NCBI RefSeq assembly: GCF_000284015.1
Contig: NC_016943.1
Span: 4,753,541-4,817,540, forward strand
DNA: 64,000 nt
Source: Blastococcus saxobsidens DD2
Lineage (GTDB): Bacteria; Actinomycetota; Actinomycetes; Mycobacteriales; Geodermatophilaceae
Direction of reading: 5' to 3'
The position numbers were made by a program, and so were the translations under genes. The notes beneath the pieces were generated by a model. It did no database searches. It saw only the letters and a program-made list of their open reading frames with translations, and was not told the origin of the DNA. This document shows positions 35,702 through 44,487 of this stretch, one piece after another. How positions within the stretch are numbered: the stretch's first letter is position 1; each line of letters starts with the position of its first letter.

Positions 35702-37273
35702 TCACCCGGTGCCCGTCCTCGCCGGGGCGAGCAGGACGGCCTCGTCGGGCCCCAGAGCGCCGGTCCAGGCAGCACCCTCCGCGGTACCGGTCGACGAGAC
35801 CTCCACGGTCGCGGGCTCGTCCAGCGGGAACCGGGCCGGCGCATCGGTGAAGTTCACCGCGACGACCCGTCGGTCGGCGCCGGCCTGCCGCTCGTAGGCC
35901 AGCACCCCGTCGGGAGCCGGCACGGCCCTCCAGGCACCGGCGGAGAGCGCGGGCGAGCGACGGCGGGCGGCCAGGAGCCGGCGGTAGAGGTGCAGGATCG
36001 AGGCCGGGTCCTCCCGCTGTGCCGCGGCGCTGCGTGCGGCGGCGTCCGGAGGGAAGGGCAGCCACGGCTCGGGAGGCCAGCCGTGGCCGTCGTCCGCCGT
36101 CCACGGGATCGGCGCCCGGCACCCGTCGCGGCCCCCCGGGTCGACCTGCCGGTCCGGCGGGACGACGGCGTCCTCGAGCCCCAGCTCCTCGCCCGCGTAC
36201 AGGAACGGCGTTCCCGGCAGGGTGAGCAGCAGCGCCGCGGCGGCGCGAGCCCGGGCCTCCGAGCCGCCGTAACGGGTGCGGTGCCGGGGGTTGTCGTGGT
36301 TGGACAGCACCCAGGTCGGCCAGGAACCGCCGGGCCCCAGCGCCGCCAGGGTCTCCTCGATGGCCGCTCGCCAGAAGGACGGCTCCCACGGACCGGACAG
36401 CGGGACGAAGTTGAAGGTCAGGTGCAGTTCGTCGCCCGCGCCGTAGTAGGGAGCGATCAGGGCGGGGGAGCGCAGGTTCACCTCACCGACCATCGCGCGG
36501 TCCCCGGGGAACTCGTCGAGCACCGCCCGGATACCGCGCAGCAGCTCGTGGGTCACCGGCAGGTCGTGGCTGTGCACGATGTTCGTACCGACCAGCTCGG
36601 GCGGGTGGTCGGGCAGGTCCGGGTCCTTGCCGATCAGGTGGACGACGTCCGCGCGGAAGCCGTCCACCCCGCGACGCAGCCAGAATCGGAGGACGTCGTG
36701 CATCGCCTCCTGCACGGCGGGCTCGGCCCAGTTGAGGTCGGGCTGCTCCGGGAGGAAGAGGTGCAGGTACCACTGCGCGGTGTCGTCGTCCCAGGTCCAG
36801 GCCGGGCCGCCGGTGAACTGGGCCAGCCAGTTGTTCGGTGGCGTGGACGGGTCGCCGTTCCGCCACAGGTACCAGTTCCGGCGGGCGGAGTTCCGGGAAC
36901 TGCGCGAGTCGAGGAACCAGGGGTGCTGGTCGCTGGTGTGGTTGGGCACCCAGTCCAGCATCAGCCGCATGCCACGGTCGTGGACGTCGGCCAGCAGCCG
37001 GTCGAAGGCCGCCAGGTCGCCGAACAGGGGATCGATCTCGCAGTGGTCGGCGATGTCGTAGCCGGCGTCGGCCATGGGGGAGCGGTAGATCGGGGAGAGC
37101 CACAGCACGTCGACGCCCAGCCAGCTCAGGTGGTCCAGCCGGCTCCGGATCCCGTCCAGGTCCCCGATGCCGTCCCCGGAGGCGTCCGCGAAGGACCGGG
37201 GATAGACCTGGTAGACGACGCCGCTGCGCCACCACGGGGCGGCCGGCTCACCGGGGCCCTGCCGTCCGGTCAC
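35702..37273 (-). CDS. GH13 alpha-glucosidase-type enzyme
   Basis: A 523-residue glycoside hydrolase family 13 enzyme. The barrel starts VVYQVYPRSFADASGDGIGD. The four conserved regions are present: LDWVPNHTS, GFRADVVHL with the nucleophile Asp, MVGEVNL with the acid/base Glu and VLSNHDNPRH with the third Asp. A small C-terminal beta domain follows. Members of this type (oligo-1,6-glucosidase, alpha-glucosidase) hydrolyse or transfer short alpha-glucans in the cytoplasm. There is no signal peptide. Its GTG overlaps the stop of the TreS-like gene (GTGA), so the two are co-translated and probably act on related sugars such as maltose, isomaltose or trehalose. Confidence 0.85.
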   Translation of the reverse strand: MTGRQGPGEPAAPWWRSGVVYQVYPRSFADASGDGIGDLDGIRSRLDHLSWLGVDVLWLSPIYRSPMADAGYDIADHCEIDPLFGDLAAFDRLLADVHDRGMRLMLDWVPNHTSDQHPWFLDSRSSRNSARRNWYLWRNGDPSTPPNNWLAQFTGGPAWTWDDDTAQWYLHLFLPEQPDLNWAEPAVQEAMHDVLRFWLRRGVDGFRADVVHLIGKDPDLPDHPPELVGTNIVHSHDLPVTHELLRGIRAVLDEFPGDRAMVGEVNLRSPALIAPYYGAGDELHLTFNFVPLSGPWEPSFWRAAIEETLAALGPGGSWPTWVLSNHDNPRHRTRYGGSEARARAAAALLLTLPGTPFLYAGEELGLEDAVVPPDRQVDPGGRDGCRAPIPWTADDGHGWPPEPWLPFPPDAAARSAAAQREDPASILHLYRRLLAARRRSPALSAGAWRAVPAPDGVLAYERQAGADRRVVAVNFTDAPARFPLDEPATVEVSSTGTAEGAAWTGALGPDEAVLLAPARTGTG

Positions 37274-38937
37274 AGGGCGGTTCCCGTACCCGGGCGCCTC
37301 CCGCGCAGCCACCGGTAGCCGTAGGGCGCGAGGGGGACGCGGGGATCGTCCAGGTCGAGCGGCTCGTAGCGGTCGTTGCCGAAGATGTCGCTGACCTCTT
37401 CGAGCCGGTTGCCGTCGGCCAGGTCGATCCGGGTCTCCACGTCGTCGCCGGACAGGTTGTGCACGGCGAGCACCGTGCCGTCCAGCCAGTCGCACCGGTG
37501 GACGAGCACCCGCGGGTCCCCGGACTCGAGGACCGTCCAGGCGCCCCAGCCGAACTCCGGGGACTCCTTGCGCACCCGGATCGCCCGCTCCACCCGGTTG
37601 AGCATCGAGTCCTCGCGGCGTCGCTGCTCGGCCACGTTGACCTCTTGGTAGCGGAACGGTCCGTCGTCGACGACCGGCGCGGCGAGATCGCCGTCCCGCT
37701 TGCTGGAGAAGCCGCCGTTCGGTCCGTCGGTCCACTGCATGACCGTGCGGACGCTCTTCCGCCCCTCGACCGCCAGGTCGTCACCCATCCCGATCTCCTC
37801 CCCGTAGAGGAGCACCGGCGTGCCGGGGAGGGTGAGGAGGAGGCTGAACGCCAGCTCGAGGCGCCGGCGGTCGCCGCCGAGCATGGGTGGCAGCCGCCGC
37901 CGGATGCCGCGGCCGTAGATCCGCATGTCCTGGTCCGGTGCGAAGGCGGCCATCACCTCGTCCTTCTCGTCGGCCGGCAGCCGGGAGAGGTTCAGCTCGT
38001 CGTGGTTGCGCAGGAAGTTGAGCCACTGCGAGGTCCGGGGCGGGGACGGCGTCCGTCGCAGGTGCTCGGCCAGCGGCGTGGCCTCGCCCCGGGCCAGCGC
38101 GGTGAAGACGGCGCCGGAGAGGATGAAGTTGAACAGCCCGGTCATCTCGTCGCCGTCGTCACCGAAGAAGGTCTCGCGATCACCGGGGTCGAGGTTCACC
38201 TCGCCGAACAGCACCGCGTCCCCGCGCCGGCGGGAGAGGAAGCCGCGCATGTCCTGCAGGATCAGGTGCGGGTCCTGCGGCATCTCGTTCTCGATCCCGG
38301 TGCCGCCGATGAGGTAGGGCGCGGCATCCACCCGGAAACCGGAGACGCCCAGCTCCAGCCAGAACCCCATGATCCGGTGGATCTCGTCGCGCACGTCGGG
38401 GTTGGCGATGTTGAGGTCGGGCTCCGACGAGTAGAACCGGTGCAGGTAGAACTGCCCCGCCTCCTCGTCCCACTCCCAGTTGCTGTCCTCCTTGTCCGGG
38501 AAGATGACCTTGTCCTCGTCCTCCGGCCTCTCGTCGACCCAGACGTACCAGTCCCGGTACCGGGAGTTCCGGTCGCGACGCGCGTACTGGAACCACGGGT
38601 GCTCGCTGGAGGTGTGGTTCACCACGAGGTCGATCACCACCCGGATCCCGAGGTCCCGGGCGGTGCGGACGAACTCGACGAACTCGCCCAGCGTGCCCAG
38701 CCGAGGGTCCACCGTGTAGTAGTCGCTGACGTCGTAGCCGTCGTCCCGACCCGGAGTGGGATAGAAGGGCAGCAACCACAGGCAGGTCACGCCCAGACCG
38801 GACAGGTAGGGCAGGCGATGGGTCAGGCCCCGGAAGTCGCCGATCCCGTCGCCGTCGGAGTCCATGAACGTCTCGACGTCCACGGAGTAGACGACGGCGT
38901 TCTTCCACCACTGGTCGCTGACGGCCGGATCGAACAT
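37270..38937 (-). CDS. TreS-like GH13 enzyme (trehalose synthase/maltose isomerase family)
   Basis: A 555-residue GH13 protein. The start WWKNAVVYSVDVETFMDSDG and IGDFRGLTHRLPYLSGLGVT resemble trehalose synthase TreS, which interconverts maltose and trehalose. Catalytic residues are in GFRVDAAPYLIGG (nucleophile), VLFGEVNL (acid/base) and NFLRNHDELNLSR. The protein lacks the maltokinase domain sometimes fused to TreS. It is slightly different in the first barrel strand (VDVETF for the usual VLVRSF), so substrate preference is not certain. First gene of a two-gene leftward operon with the alpha-glucosidase-type gene. Confidence 0.8.
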   Translation of the reverse strand: MFDPAVSDQWWKNAVVYSVDVETFMDSDGDGIGDFRGLTHRLPYLSGLGVTCLWLLPFYPTPGRDDGYDVSDYYTVDPRLGTLGEFVEFVRTARDLGIRVVIDLVVNHTSSEHPWFQYARRDRNSRYRDWYVWVDERPEDEDKVIFPDKEDSNWEWDEEAGQFYLHRFYSSEPDLNIANPDVRDEIHRIMGFWLELGVSGFRVDAAPYLIGGTGIENEMPQDPHLILQDMRGFLSRRRGDAVLFGEVNLDPGDRETFFGDDGDEMTGLFNFILSGAVFTALARGEATPLAEHLRRTPSPPRTSQWLNFLRNHDELNLSRLPADEKDEVMAAFAPDQDMRIYGRGIRRRLPPMLGGDRRRLELAFSLLLTLPGTPVLLYGEEIGMGDDLAVEGRKSVRTVMQWTDGPNGGFSSKRDGDLAAPVVDDGPFRYQEVNVAEQRRREDSMLNRVERAIRVRKESPEFGWGAWTVLESGDPRVLVHRCDWLDGTVLAVHNLSGDDVETRIDLADGNRLEEVSDIFGNDRYEPLDLDDPRVPLAPYGYRWLRGRRPGTGTAL

Positions 38938-39057
38938 TCCTCCGCCCTACCCACGATCCGGCGTCCGACCCCATGGTCACCTGCCGGCGGTAGCGGGCCC
39001 CGGCGCAGGGCTGTGAAGAACCGGAGCAGGTCTACGAGGACGGCACGTCGCCGACGA

Positions 39058-39084
39058 GGCCGCGGCAGCCGGAGAGCCGCGGCC
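39058..39084. terminator. Hairpin terminator at end of catabolic operon
   Basis: A perfect 9-bp inverted repeat (ggccgcggc at 39058-39066, complement at 39076-39084) with a nine-base loop lies 11 bases beyond the last gene of the long leftward operon, on its transcription path. Confidence 0.65.
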
Positions 39085-39094
39085 GCCGGGCGAC

Positions 39095-39754
39095 TCAGCT
39101 GCGGACGGCGTCGTGGAATGCGATCTCGGCCTCGAGCACACCGGCGAACCAACGGTCGAGGTCACCGTCGTCCGCCACGTCCTCGCCCAACCGGTCGACA
39201 TCCGCCTCCAGCGCGGTCACCTGCCCGAGGAACTCCGGCTGGGTGTGCAGATCGATCCATGCCTGGAGGTCGGGCTGCCTCCGCGACCGGGCGGCCTGCG
39301 GAGCAGCAGCGGCGGCTGTGCACCACCGGGCGTACATGGTTTCCGCGGCGAGCATCCCGGTGACCGCGGCCGGGCGGCCGCCCTCGCGCACCTGGGCCAG
39401 AACGACGTCGGAGAGCACCGCTGCACGCGCCGCCGTCCTCGTCGCCTCATCCTCGGATACCGGCCATCGGTCACGCAGCGCACCGAAGTAGGACCGCTGG
39501 TCGGTGACGAGATTGGTGAGTGACCGAGCGCTCGGGAGGAGCGTCTCCCAGGTGGTCGAGTCCCACACCACCCGCCCGAGAACGCGTGCCGCGGTCAGCA
39601 CGAAGGACTCCTCGATGAGGAGGTACCGAGCGAAGTCGTCATCGGAGAGGGTGCCGCCGACGGCGTCACGGATGAATCGGCAGCCGCAGGCGGCGTCCAG
39701 CGCACCGGCCTGCCTCGCCACGAGGGCGGCTGATCGACCTTGGGCGTGGGTCAC
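39095..39754 (-). CDS. TenA/thiaminase II-like protein
   Basis: A 219-residue all-helical protein resembling the TenA family. Landmarks are FARYLLIEESFVLTAARVLGR near residue 40 and AAETMYARWCTAAA near 130, comparable with the TenA regions that hold the active-site acidic residue and cysteine. TenA enzymes hydrolyse aminopyrimidines or thiamine, and relatives act on other N-heterocycles. The GTG at 39754 overlaps the amidotransferase-like gene (GTGA). As the last gene of the LacI-linked operon, its job is probably in breaking down the imported compound rather than in thiamine salvage, since no thi genes are near. That is inference. Confidence 0.7.
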   Translation of the reverse strand: MTHAQGRSAALVARQAGALDAACGCRFIRDAVGGTLSDDDFARYLLIEESFVLTAARVLGRVVWDSTTWETLLPSARSLTNLVTDQRSYFGALRDRWPVSEDEATRTAARAAVLSDVVLAQVREGGRPAAVTGMLAAETMYARWCTAAAAAPQAARSRRQPDLQAWIDLHTQPEFLGQVTALEADVDRLGEDVADDGDLDRWFAGVLEAEIAFHDAVRS

Positions 39755-40500
39755 TGCCTCACCAGCCAGCGCACGAGGCCGTCGAACAACCGCCCGTAAC
39801 CGGGCCACTCCTCGCAGAAGGCCGGGGGCGCCCAGTGCGGGGAGCAGTCCGAGGTGAAGGCACCCGCGCGACCGCGCCCGTAGTCGGCGACGGCGACGAG
39901 GGGGTCGGCACCGACCCGCACGGGCACCTGGGCGTTCTCCTTGGCGACGACCCGGTTGTAACCGAGTAGCAGGGGCCAGTCGCCGCCTGTGCCATGGACG
40001 ACCGGATGCTCGGCATCGACCACAGCGGGACGGACGCCGGCCGGGCACTCCACGCGGTCGTCCTCGGGCAGCATGAGAACCGGCAGGACATCGGCGATCG
40101 GCGTCTGCCGGAAGGCGGCTCGTGCCTGGAAGCCGCTGAAGGACAGGTAGCCCCCGATCATCAGCAGAGCTCCGCCGCTCTCGACCCAGTCCCGCAGTGC
40201 GGCCAGCCGGTCGTGGCCCGGCCGGGAGTGCTCGAAGACCGCGGGGGCGAGTTGGATGGAATTCGCGCCGATGTCGGACAGCACCACGAGGTCGTAGGCG
40301 GACAGGGCGTCGGCGGTGCCCGGGAAGTCCGTGGGCACCAGGTGCGCGGGCAGGTGGACGACCTCGTGGCCGCTGGCGGTCAGCGCATCCCGCAGCGGCC
40401 CCACTCCCTCGACGTAGGAGTGCACGGAGAACTCGTCGACCCCTTTCACGTGCGTGGAGGTCGTCATCCAGCTCTCGCCGGCGATGAGGATGCGTGCCAT
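39751..40500 (-). CDS. Class I glutamine amidotransferase-like protein (COG5426 type)
   Basis: A 249-residue protein with a flavodoxin-like amidotransferase-like fold: MARILIAGESWMTTSTHVKG, YDLVVLSDIGANSIQLAP, SGGALLMIGGYLSFSGFQ and a C-terminal AFTSDCSPHWAPP. It resembles the uncharacterised group annotated as cytoplasmic glutamine amidotransferase, in which the usual nucleophile-elbow cysteine is replaced (here GGYLS). So it may not be a true amidase. It lies between the phosphotriesterase-like and TenA-like genes, translated in the order phosphotriesterase, this protein, TenA. Genes like this recur beside sugar-type ABC transporters and kinases. Confidence 0.75.
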   Translation of the reverse strand: MARILIAGESWMTTSTHVKGVDEFSVHSYVEGVGPLRDALTASGHEVVHLPAHLVPTDFPGTADALSAYDLVVLSDIGANSIQLAPAVFEHSRPGHDRLAALRDWVESGGALLMIGGYLSFSGFQARAAFRQTPIADVLPVLMLPEDDRVECPAGVRPAVVDAEHPVVHGTGGDWPLLLGYNRVVAKENAQVPVRVGADPLVAVADYGRGRAGAFTSDCSPHWAPPAFCEEWPGYGRLFDGLVRWLVRQ

Positions 40501-40507
40501 GGGTAGC

Positions 40508-41557
40508 TCAGGGCCCTTCCGGTGCGGGGGTGGCCGTGGCGGCTTCGAATAGCCGTCGCGGGTTGTCGGTCATCAGTGCGGTCACGAGGTCCGCCGGCAG
40601 ACCCGCCCGACGGAGACGGTCGGCGAAAACCACGGGGACGTAGGCCAGCCCGTTGCCGCCGAAGCGGGTGAGCATGGCCTTGAGGAAGAGGTCGTGGGAG
40701 AGCAGGATCCGCTCGGCGTGGCCGGCCGCCACCAGTTCGACGACCGCACGCGCGCTCTCCGCGGGAGTGGGGGAGAGGCCCTCGCCAGGGAAGTCGAACG
40801 GCATCCCGATCATGTCAAAGGCCAGCGACACCCCACGGTCGGCCACCGACGACTGGTATCCACGGTCGGCTCCCGATGGGTCCAGGTGGCAGAGGACCAC
40901 GGCCGCGGGTGCCACGCCCTGCTCGTCCACCACCACGTCGAGCACCTCGTGCGCCCACCGCTGCCAGCCTGGGAGATGGATGAACAGCGGCACGCCGACG
41001 ACCCGCTGCGCCGCGCAGGCCGCGCGCAGGGCCTTCCGCTCGTCAGTCGTGAACGAGGGGGAGACCCCGATCTCCCCGATCACGCCGGGCCGCAGGTCGC
41101 GGGAGTGGTCGAACTCGGCGACGAGCTCTGCCGCGAGCCCATCTTCCGTCGCCCTGACCAGGTGGTCCGGGTGGGTGTGCCCCAGATACCACCCGGAGCC
41201 CATCACCACCTGCACCCCGGTGGCCCGGGAGAGCGCAGCGAGCCGCTCGGGTGCCCGGCCGATGCCGGGCGGCGTCAGATCGATCACCGTCCGGCCCCCA
41301 GCTGCGGCGAAGGAACGAAGATCAACGGCCATGGCGTCGTCGTCGTCCAGGCGGCAGTTGTCCCGCGACTCGTACGGGTGGTCGGCGAGCAGCCACGCCA
41401 GCTCGGCCGTGACGGGTCGGTCGAGCAGGGCGGCGACCCACGGGTCGGCGGCCGGCCGGAACGCGGCTCCGTTGTCGTTCGCCAGGTGCTCGTGCGGCAG
41501 CACCATCCCCAGGTCGGACGACGGTACGTCGCCCAGCACCGTCCGGACGACGGTCAT
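40508..41557 (-). CDS. Phosphotriesterase-family metal hydrolase
   Basis: A 349-residue amidohydrolase-superfamily protein. The metal-binding HxH is in MVLPHEHLAND, the bridging position is glutamate in VIGEIGVS (as in bacterial PHP homologues rather than the carbamylated lysine of paraoxonase-type enzymes), later histidines are in LFIHLPG and VLCHLDPSG, and the final Asp is in ILLSHDLFLK. Members hydrolyse sugar lactones or phosphodiesters. Within this operon it could open a lactone or cleave the imported compound. The ATG overlaps the permease stop (ATGA). It is eight bases ahead of the amidotransferase-like gene. Confidence 0.85.
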   Translation of the reverse strand: MTVVRTVLGDVPSSDLGMVLPHEHLANDNGAAFRPAADPWVAALLDRPVTAELAWLLADHPYESRDNCRLDDDDAMAVDLRSFAAAGGRTVIDLTPPGIGRAPERLAALSRATGVQVVMGSGWYLGHTHPDHLVRATEDGLAAELVAEFDHSRDLRPGVIGEIGVSPSFTTDERKALRAACAAQRVVGVPLFIHLPGWQRWAHEVLDVVVDEQGVAPAAVVLCHLDPSGADRGYQSSVADRGVSLAFDMIGMPFDFPGEGLSPTPAESARAVVELVAAGHAERILLSHDLFLKAMLTRFGGNGLAYVPVVFADRLRRAGLPADLVTALMTDNPRRLFEAATATPAPEGP

Positions 41558-42582
41558 CTCCCGGCGACCAGCGAGCGGAGCGCCTGGCCGATGTCCTTGC
41601 CGCGGAGGTTGACCCAGATCACCACGAGGAGCACGGTGCCGGTGATGATCGGCGTCAGGAACGGGCTGACCCCGACGAGCGTCAGGCCGTTGGCGATGAC
41701 GGTGATCAGGATGGCGCCGATGAGCGTGCCCACCACCGTGCCCCGGCCGCCGAAGAGGCTCGTGCCGCCGAGGACGACGGCGGCGATGACTGTCAGCTCG
41801 AAGCCCTGGGCGGAGTTGGCCGACCCGGAGCCGAGCCGCGCGGCCACCAGGATCCCGGCGATACCGGCGGCGAGGCCGGACAGTGTCAGCGCCATCATCT
41901 TCACCCGGCGGACGTTCACCCCGGCTCGCCGGACCGACTCCTCGGCCGCGCCGGTGCCGACGATGTACTGGCCGAACGGCGTCCGGTGGAGGACCACGAG
42001 ACCGAGCACGACCACTACCAGGGCGATCCAGGCGCTGCTGGAGAGCCCGAGCCACCGCGCCGAACCGAGCTGGGCGAAGAAGGTGTCGAAGTCGATCGGC
42101 ACCGAGAAGCCCTGCGTGGTGAGCAGGGCGATGCCCCGGATGACCGACAGCGTCGCGAGGGTGACGATGAACGCCGGGATGCCGGCATAGGCGGCGAACC
42201 AGCCGTTGACCATCCCCCAGCCGGCGCCCATGACCAGGCCCGCGATCAGCACGAGCGACGAGTCCCACCCGGCGGCCAGCAACTGGGCGGACACGGCAGA
42301 GACGAACGCGATGATCGATCCCACGGACAGGTCGATCTGACCCGCCGTGATCACGAACGTCATCGCCACGGCGACGATGAGGACCGGGGCCACCTGGGTC
42401 GCCAGGTTGGAGACGTTGGCGAACGTCAGGAAGGTGTCCGACGCGAGCGCGAAGAAGACGCACACGGCCGCCGTCACGCCGGCCATGACCATCGTGGCCT
42501 TGTTCGACCGTTCCCACCAGGACTGCTGCCGGGCGAGCTGCCGGCTGGTCTCCGTGGACGCCGGTGCGGTGGTCGCCGTCAT
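41554..42582 (-). CDS. Sugar ABC transporter permease (RbsC family)
   Basis: A 342-residue membrane protein with about nine to ten helices, of the branched RbsC/AraH type used for pentoses, nucleosides and similar small polar compounds. Signature regions are VAVAMTFVITAGQIDLSVGS, IPAFIVTLATLSVIRGIALL and AAVVLGGTSLFGGRGTVVGT near the C-terminal half, the last being the EAA-like contact loop for the ATPase. A 30-residue polar N-terminus precedes the first helix. It overlaps the ATPase gene by ATGA upstream and the hydrolase gene downstream. Confidence 0.93.
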   Translation of the reverse strand: MTATTAPASTETSRQLARQQSWWERSNKATMVMAGVTAAVCVFFALASDTFLTFANVSNLATQVAPVLIVAVAMTFVITAGQIDLSVGSIIAFVSAVSAQLLAAGWDSSLVLIAGLVMGAGWGMVNGWFAAYAGIPAFIVTLATLSVIRGIALLTTQGFSVPIDFDTFFAQLGSARWLGLSSSAWIALVVVVLGLVVLHRTPFGQYIVGTGAAEESVRRAGVNVRRVKMMALTLSGLAAGIAGILVAARLGSGSANSAQGFELTVIAAVVLGGTSLFGGRGTVVGTLIGAILITVIANGLTLVGVSPFLTPIITGTVLLVVIWVNLRGKDIGQALRSLVAGR

Positions 42583-43349
42583 GACGACACCTCCTTCCGT
42601 GCCTTCTGCGGCTCCGAGCGGGTGATGAGGGCGACCAGCTTCTCGATGTCGAGCTGGTCGATCGGGACGTCGTCCACGCTCTCCCCCTCGTACATCACGG
42701 TGATCCGGTCGCAGACCCGGAACAGGTCCTGCAGGCGGTGGGTGATGAGGATGACCCCCACCCCTCGGGCTGCGACGTCGGTGATGAGGCGCAGCACCGA
42801 CTCCACCTCGGCGACCGCGAGGGCCGCCGTCGGCTCGTCCAGGATCAGCACGTCGGGATCGAACGAGACCGCCCGGGCGATCGCGACCGTCTGCCGCTGC
42901 CCCCCGGAGAGCGTCCCGATCTCCTGGTGCGTGGAGGACACCTTGACATGCAGGTCGGACAGGATCTCAGCGGCCCGCTGGTGCATCGTCCGGCGGTCGA
43001 TGAAGGGGCCCTTGCGGGGTTCCCGGCCGAGGAAGAGGTTCCCGGCGACGTCGATCGTGTCGCACAGCGCGAGGTCCTGGTAGACGATGCCGATCTTCTC
43101 GGCCTGGGCGTCCGCGGGGTTGGCGAAGCGGACCGGCCGGCCGTGCACGCGGATCTCCCCGCCACCGTGCTGCACGGCACCGGCCAGCACCTTCATGAGC
43201 GTGGACTTGCCGGCCCCGTTGTCGCCGACGAGGCCGAGAACCTCCCCGCGACGCAGGGTCAGGTCGACCCCTCGGAGCGACTGCACCGGCCCGTAGGACT
43301 TGGTGATGCCCCTGAGCTCGACGAGGAGGCCCTCGGTCTCGTCAGCCAT
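42579..43349 (-). CDS. Sugar ABC transporter ATP-binding protein (single domain)
   Basis: A 256-residue ATPase. Walker A is GLVGDNGAGKSTLMKVLAG, the Q loop lies in GIVYQDLALCD, the signature is LSGGQRQTVAIARAV, Walker B is DVLILDEPTAAL and the H loop is VILITHRLQD. The YQDLALCDTIDVAGNLFLGRE stretch (abridged) is typical of carbohydrate importers of the RbsA/FrcA type. It has one nucleotide domain, like FrcA, so it probably works as a homodimer. It starts three bases after the binding-protein stop, keeping the usual binding protein, ATPase, permease order. Confidence 0.94.
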   Translation of the reverse strand: MADETEGLLVELRGITKSYGPVQSLRGVDLTLRRGEVLGLVGDNGAGKSTLMKVLAGAVQHGGGEIRVHGRPVRFANPADAQAEKIGIVYQDLALCDTIDVAGNLFLGREPRKGPFIDRRTMHQRAAEILSDLHVKVSSTHQEIGTLSGGQRQTVAIARAVSFDPDVLILDEPTAALAVAEVESVLRLITDVAARGVGVILITHRLQDLFRVCDRITVMYEGESVDDVPIDQLDIEKLVALITRSEPQKARKEVSS

Positions 43350-43352
43350 GTC

Positions 43353-44372
43353 TCAGCCCTCCAGGTAGTAGAGGTAGTCCTCGTAGTTCTCGGGGGTCAC
43401 GATCTGCGTGTCCACCGGGTACTCCTCCTGCACCGGGTTGCCGCAGGCCGCATCGATGGCCGCAGCCATCGCCTGGTAGCCGAACTCGTAGGTGTTCTGC
43501 TGCACGACGCCGGCAATCCAGCCGGCCTCCAGCCCCTCCACCACGGGCTCGGCCAGGTCCCAGCCGACGACGGTGATGCGGTCCTGCGCGTTCTGGCTGC
43601 GCACTGCGGCGGCCAGGCCGACCAGCGCCGGCTCACCGGTCGCGTACACGTACTCCAGGTCGGGATTGCCGGTGAGCAGGTTCTCCGCGGCGGTCTGGGC
43701 GTTCTCCTGGATGTTGCGGCCGTCGACGACCGTCCCGATGGTCATCCCACCGGCGGTGACCGCCTCCTCGAAGCCCTTCTGGCGCTCGAGCTGGATGGTG
43801 CTGTTGAGAGCGCCGACGATGCCGACCTCGCCCTGCCCACCCGCCTGCTCGAGCAGGAGCTCCCCGATCTGGGCGCCGCCCTCGGCGTTGGCCGTCCCGA
43901 CCTGGGCGTCGACCGCCGGGTCCTCGACGATCGCGTCGACGGCGATCACCGGGATGCCGGCCGCGTCGGCGGCCCGGATGGAGGGCTTGATGCCCTCGGT
44001 GTCGACCGCCGCCACGATGATCGCGTCGGCTCCGTCGGCCACGAGGGTGTTGATGGCGTTGGCCTGCGTCACGGAGTCGTCGTTGCCGCTGATGATCTGC
44101 AGGTCGACGCCGTACTCGTCGGCCATCGCCTGGGCCGCGTCGTTGATCTGATTGAAGAAGAGCGCCTGCAGGTTGATGGTCACGAGCCCGATCTCGAACT
44201 CGTCGACGTTCTCGCAGCCCTCCGGCTGGATGCTCGGTTCAGGCAGCGAGCTGCCGGTGGTGGCCGCATCTCCCTCCGCGGTCGCCGGGTTCGCCGCCTC
44301 CGGGGGGGCGCTGTCACACGCGCTCAGGGCCAGCATCGACATGCCGGCGGCCAGGGCGAGGGTCCTTCTCAT
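43353..44372 (-). CDS. Sugar-type ABC substrate-binding lipoprotein
   Basis: A 339-residue periplasmic-binding-protein family lipoprotein. A signal peptide with lipobox LALSAC places the lipidated cysteine at residue 19, followed by a Ser/Ala/Pro-rich tether to about 50 and the two-lobed fold (EIGLVTINLQALFFNQIND, DAIIVAAVDTEGIKPSIRAA, VGIVGALNSTIQLERQKGF). The fold is the RbsB/LacI type. It captures the substrate at the cell surface and delivers it to the permease. A 115-base gap separates it from the kinase gene upstream, so an additional promoter is possible. The ligand cannot be read from sequence. Confidence 0.93.
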   Translation of the reverse strand: MRRTLALAAGMSMLALSACDSAPPEAANPATAEGDAATTGSSLPEPSIQPEGCENVDEFEIGLVTINLQALFFNQINDAAQAMADEYGVDLQIISGNDDSVTQANAINTLVADGADAIIVAAVDTEGIKPSIRAADAAGIPVIAVDAIVEDPAVDAQVGTANAEGGAQIGELLLEQAGGQGEVGIVGALNSTIQLERQKGFEEAVTAGGMTIGTVVDGRNIQENAQTAAENLLTGNPDLEYVYATGEPALVGLAAAVRSQNAQDRITVVGWDLAEPVVEGLEAGWIAGVVQQNTYEFGYQAMAAAIDAACGNPVQEEYPVDTQIVTPENYEDYLYYLEG

Positions 44373-44487
44373 GGTTCCTCCAGGGTGACGGTGCAGTTGC
44401 AGGGGCCTACGTGGGAATGCCTGTCGCCCAGTCCGGGGCGGTGGTGCGCCGGGCGCCGCGCGGGCGTCTGATGCCGTGCCGTGCCGG

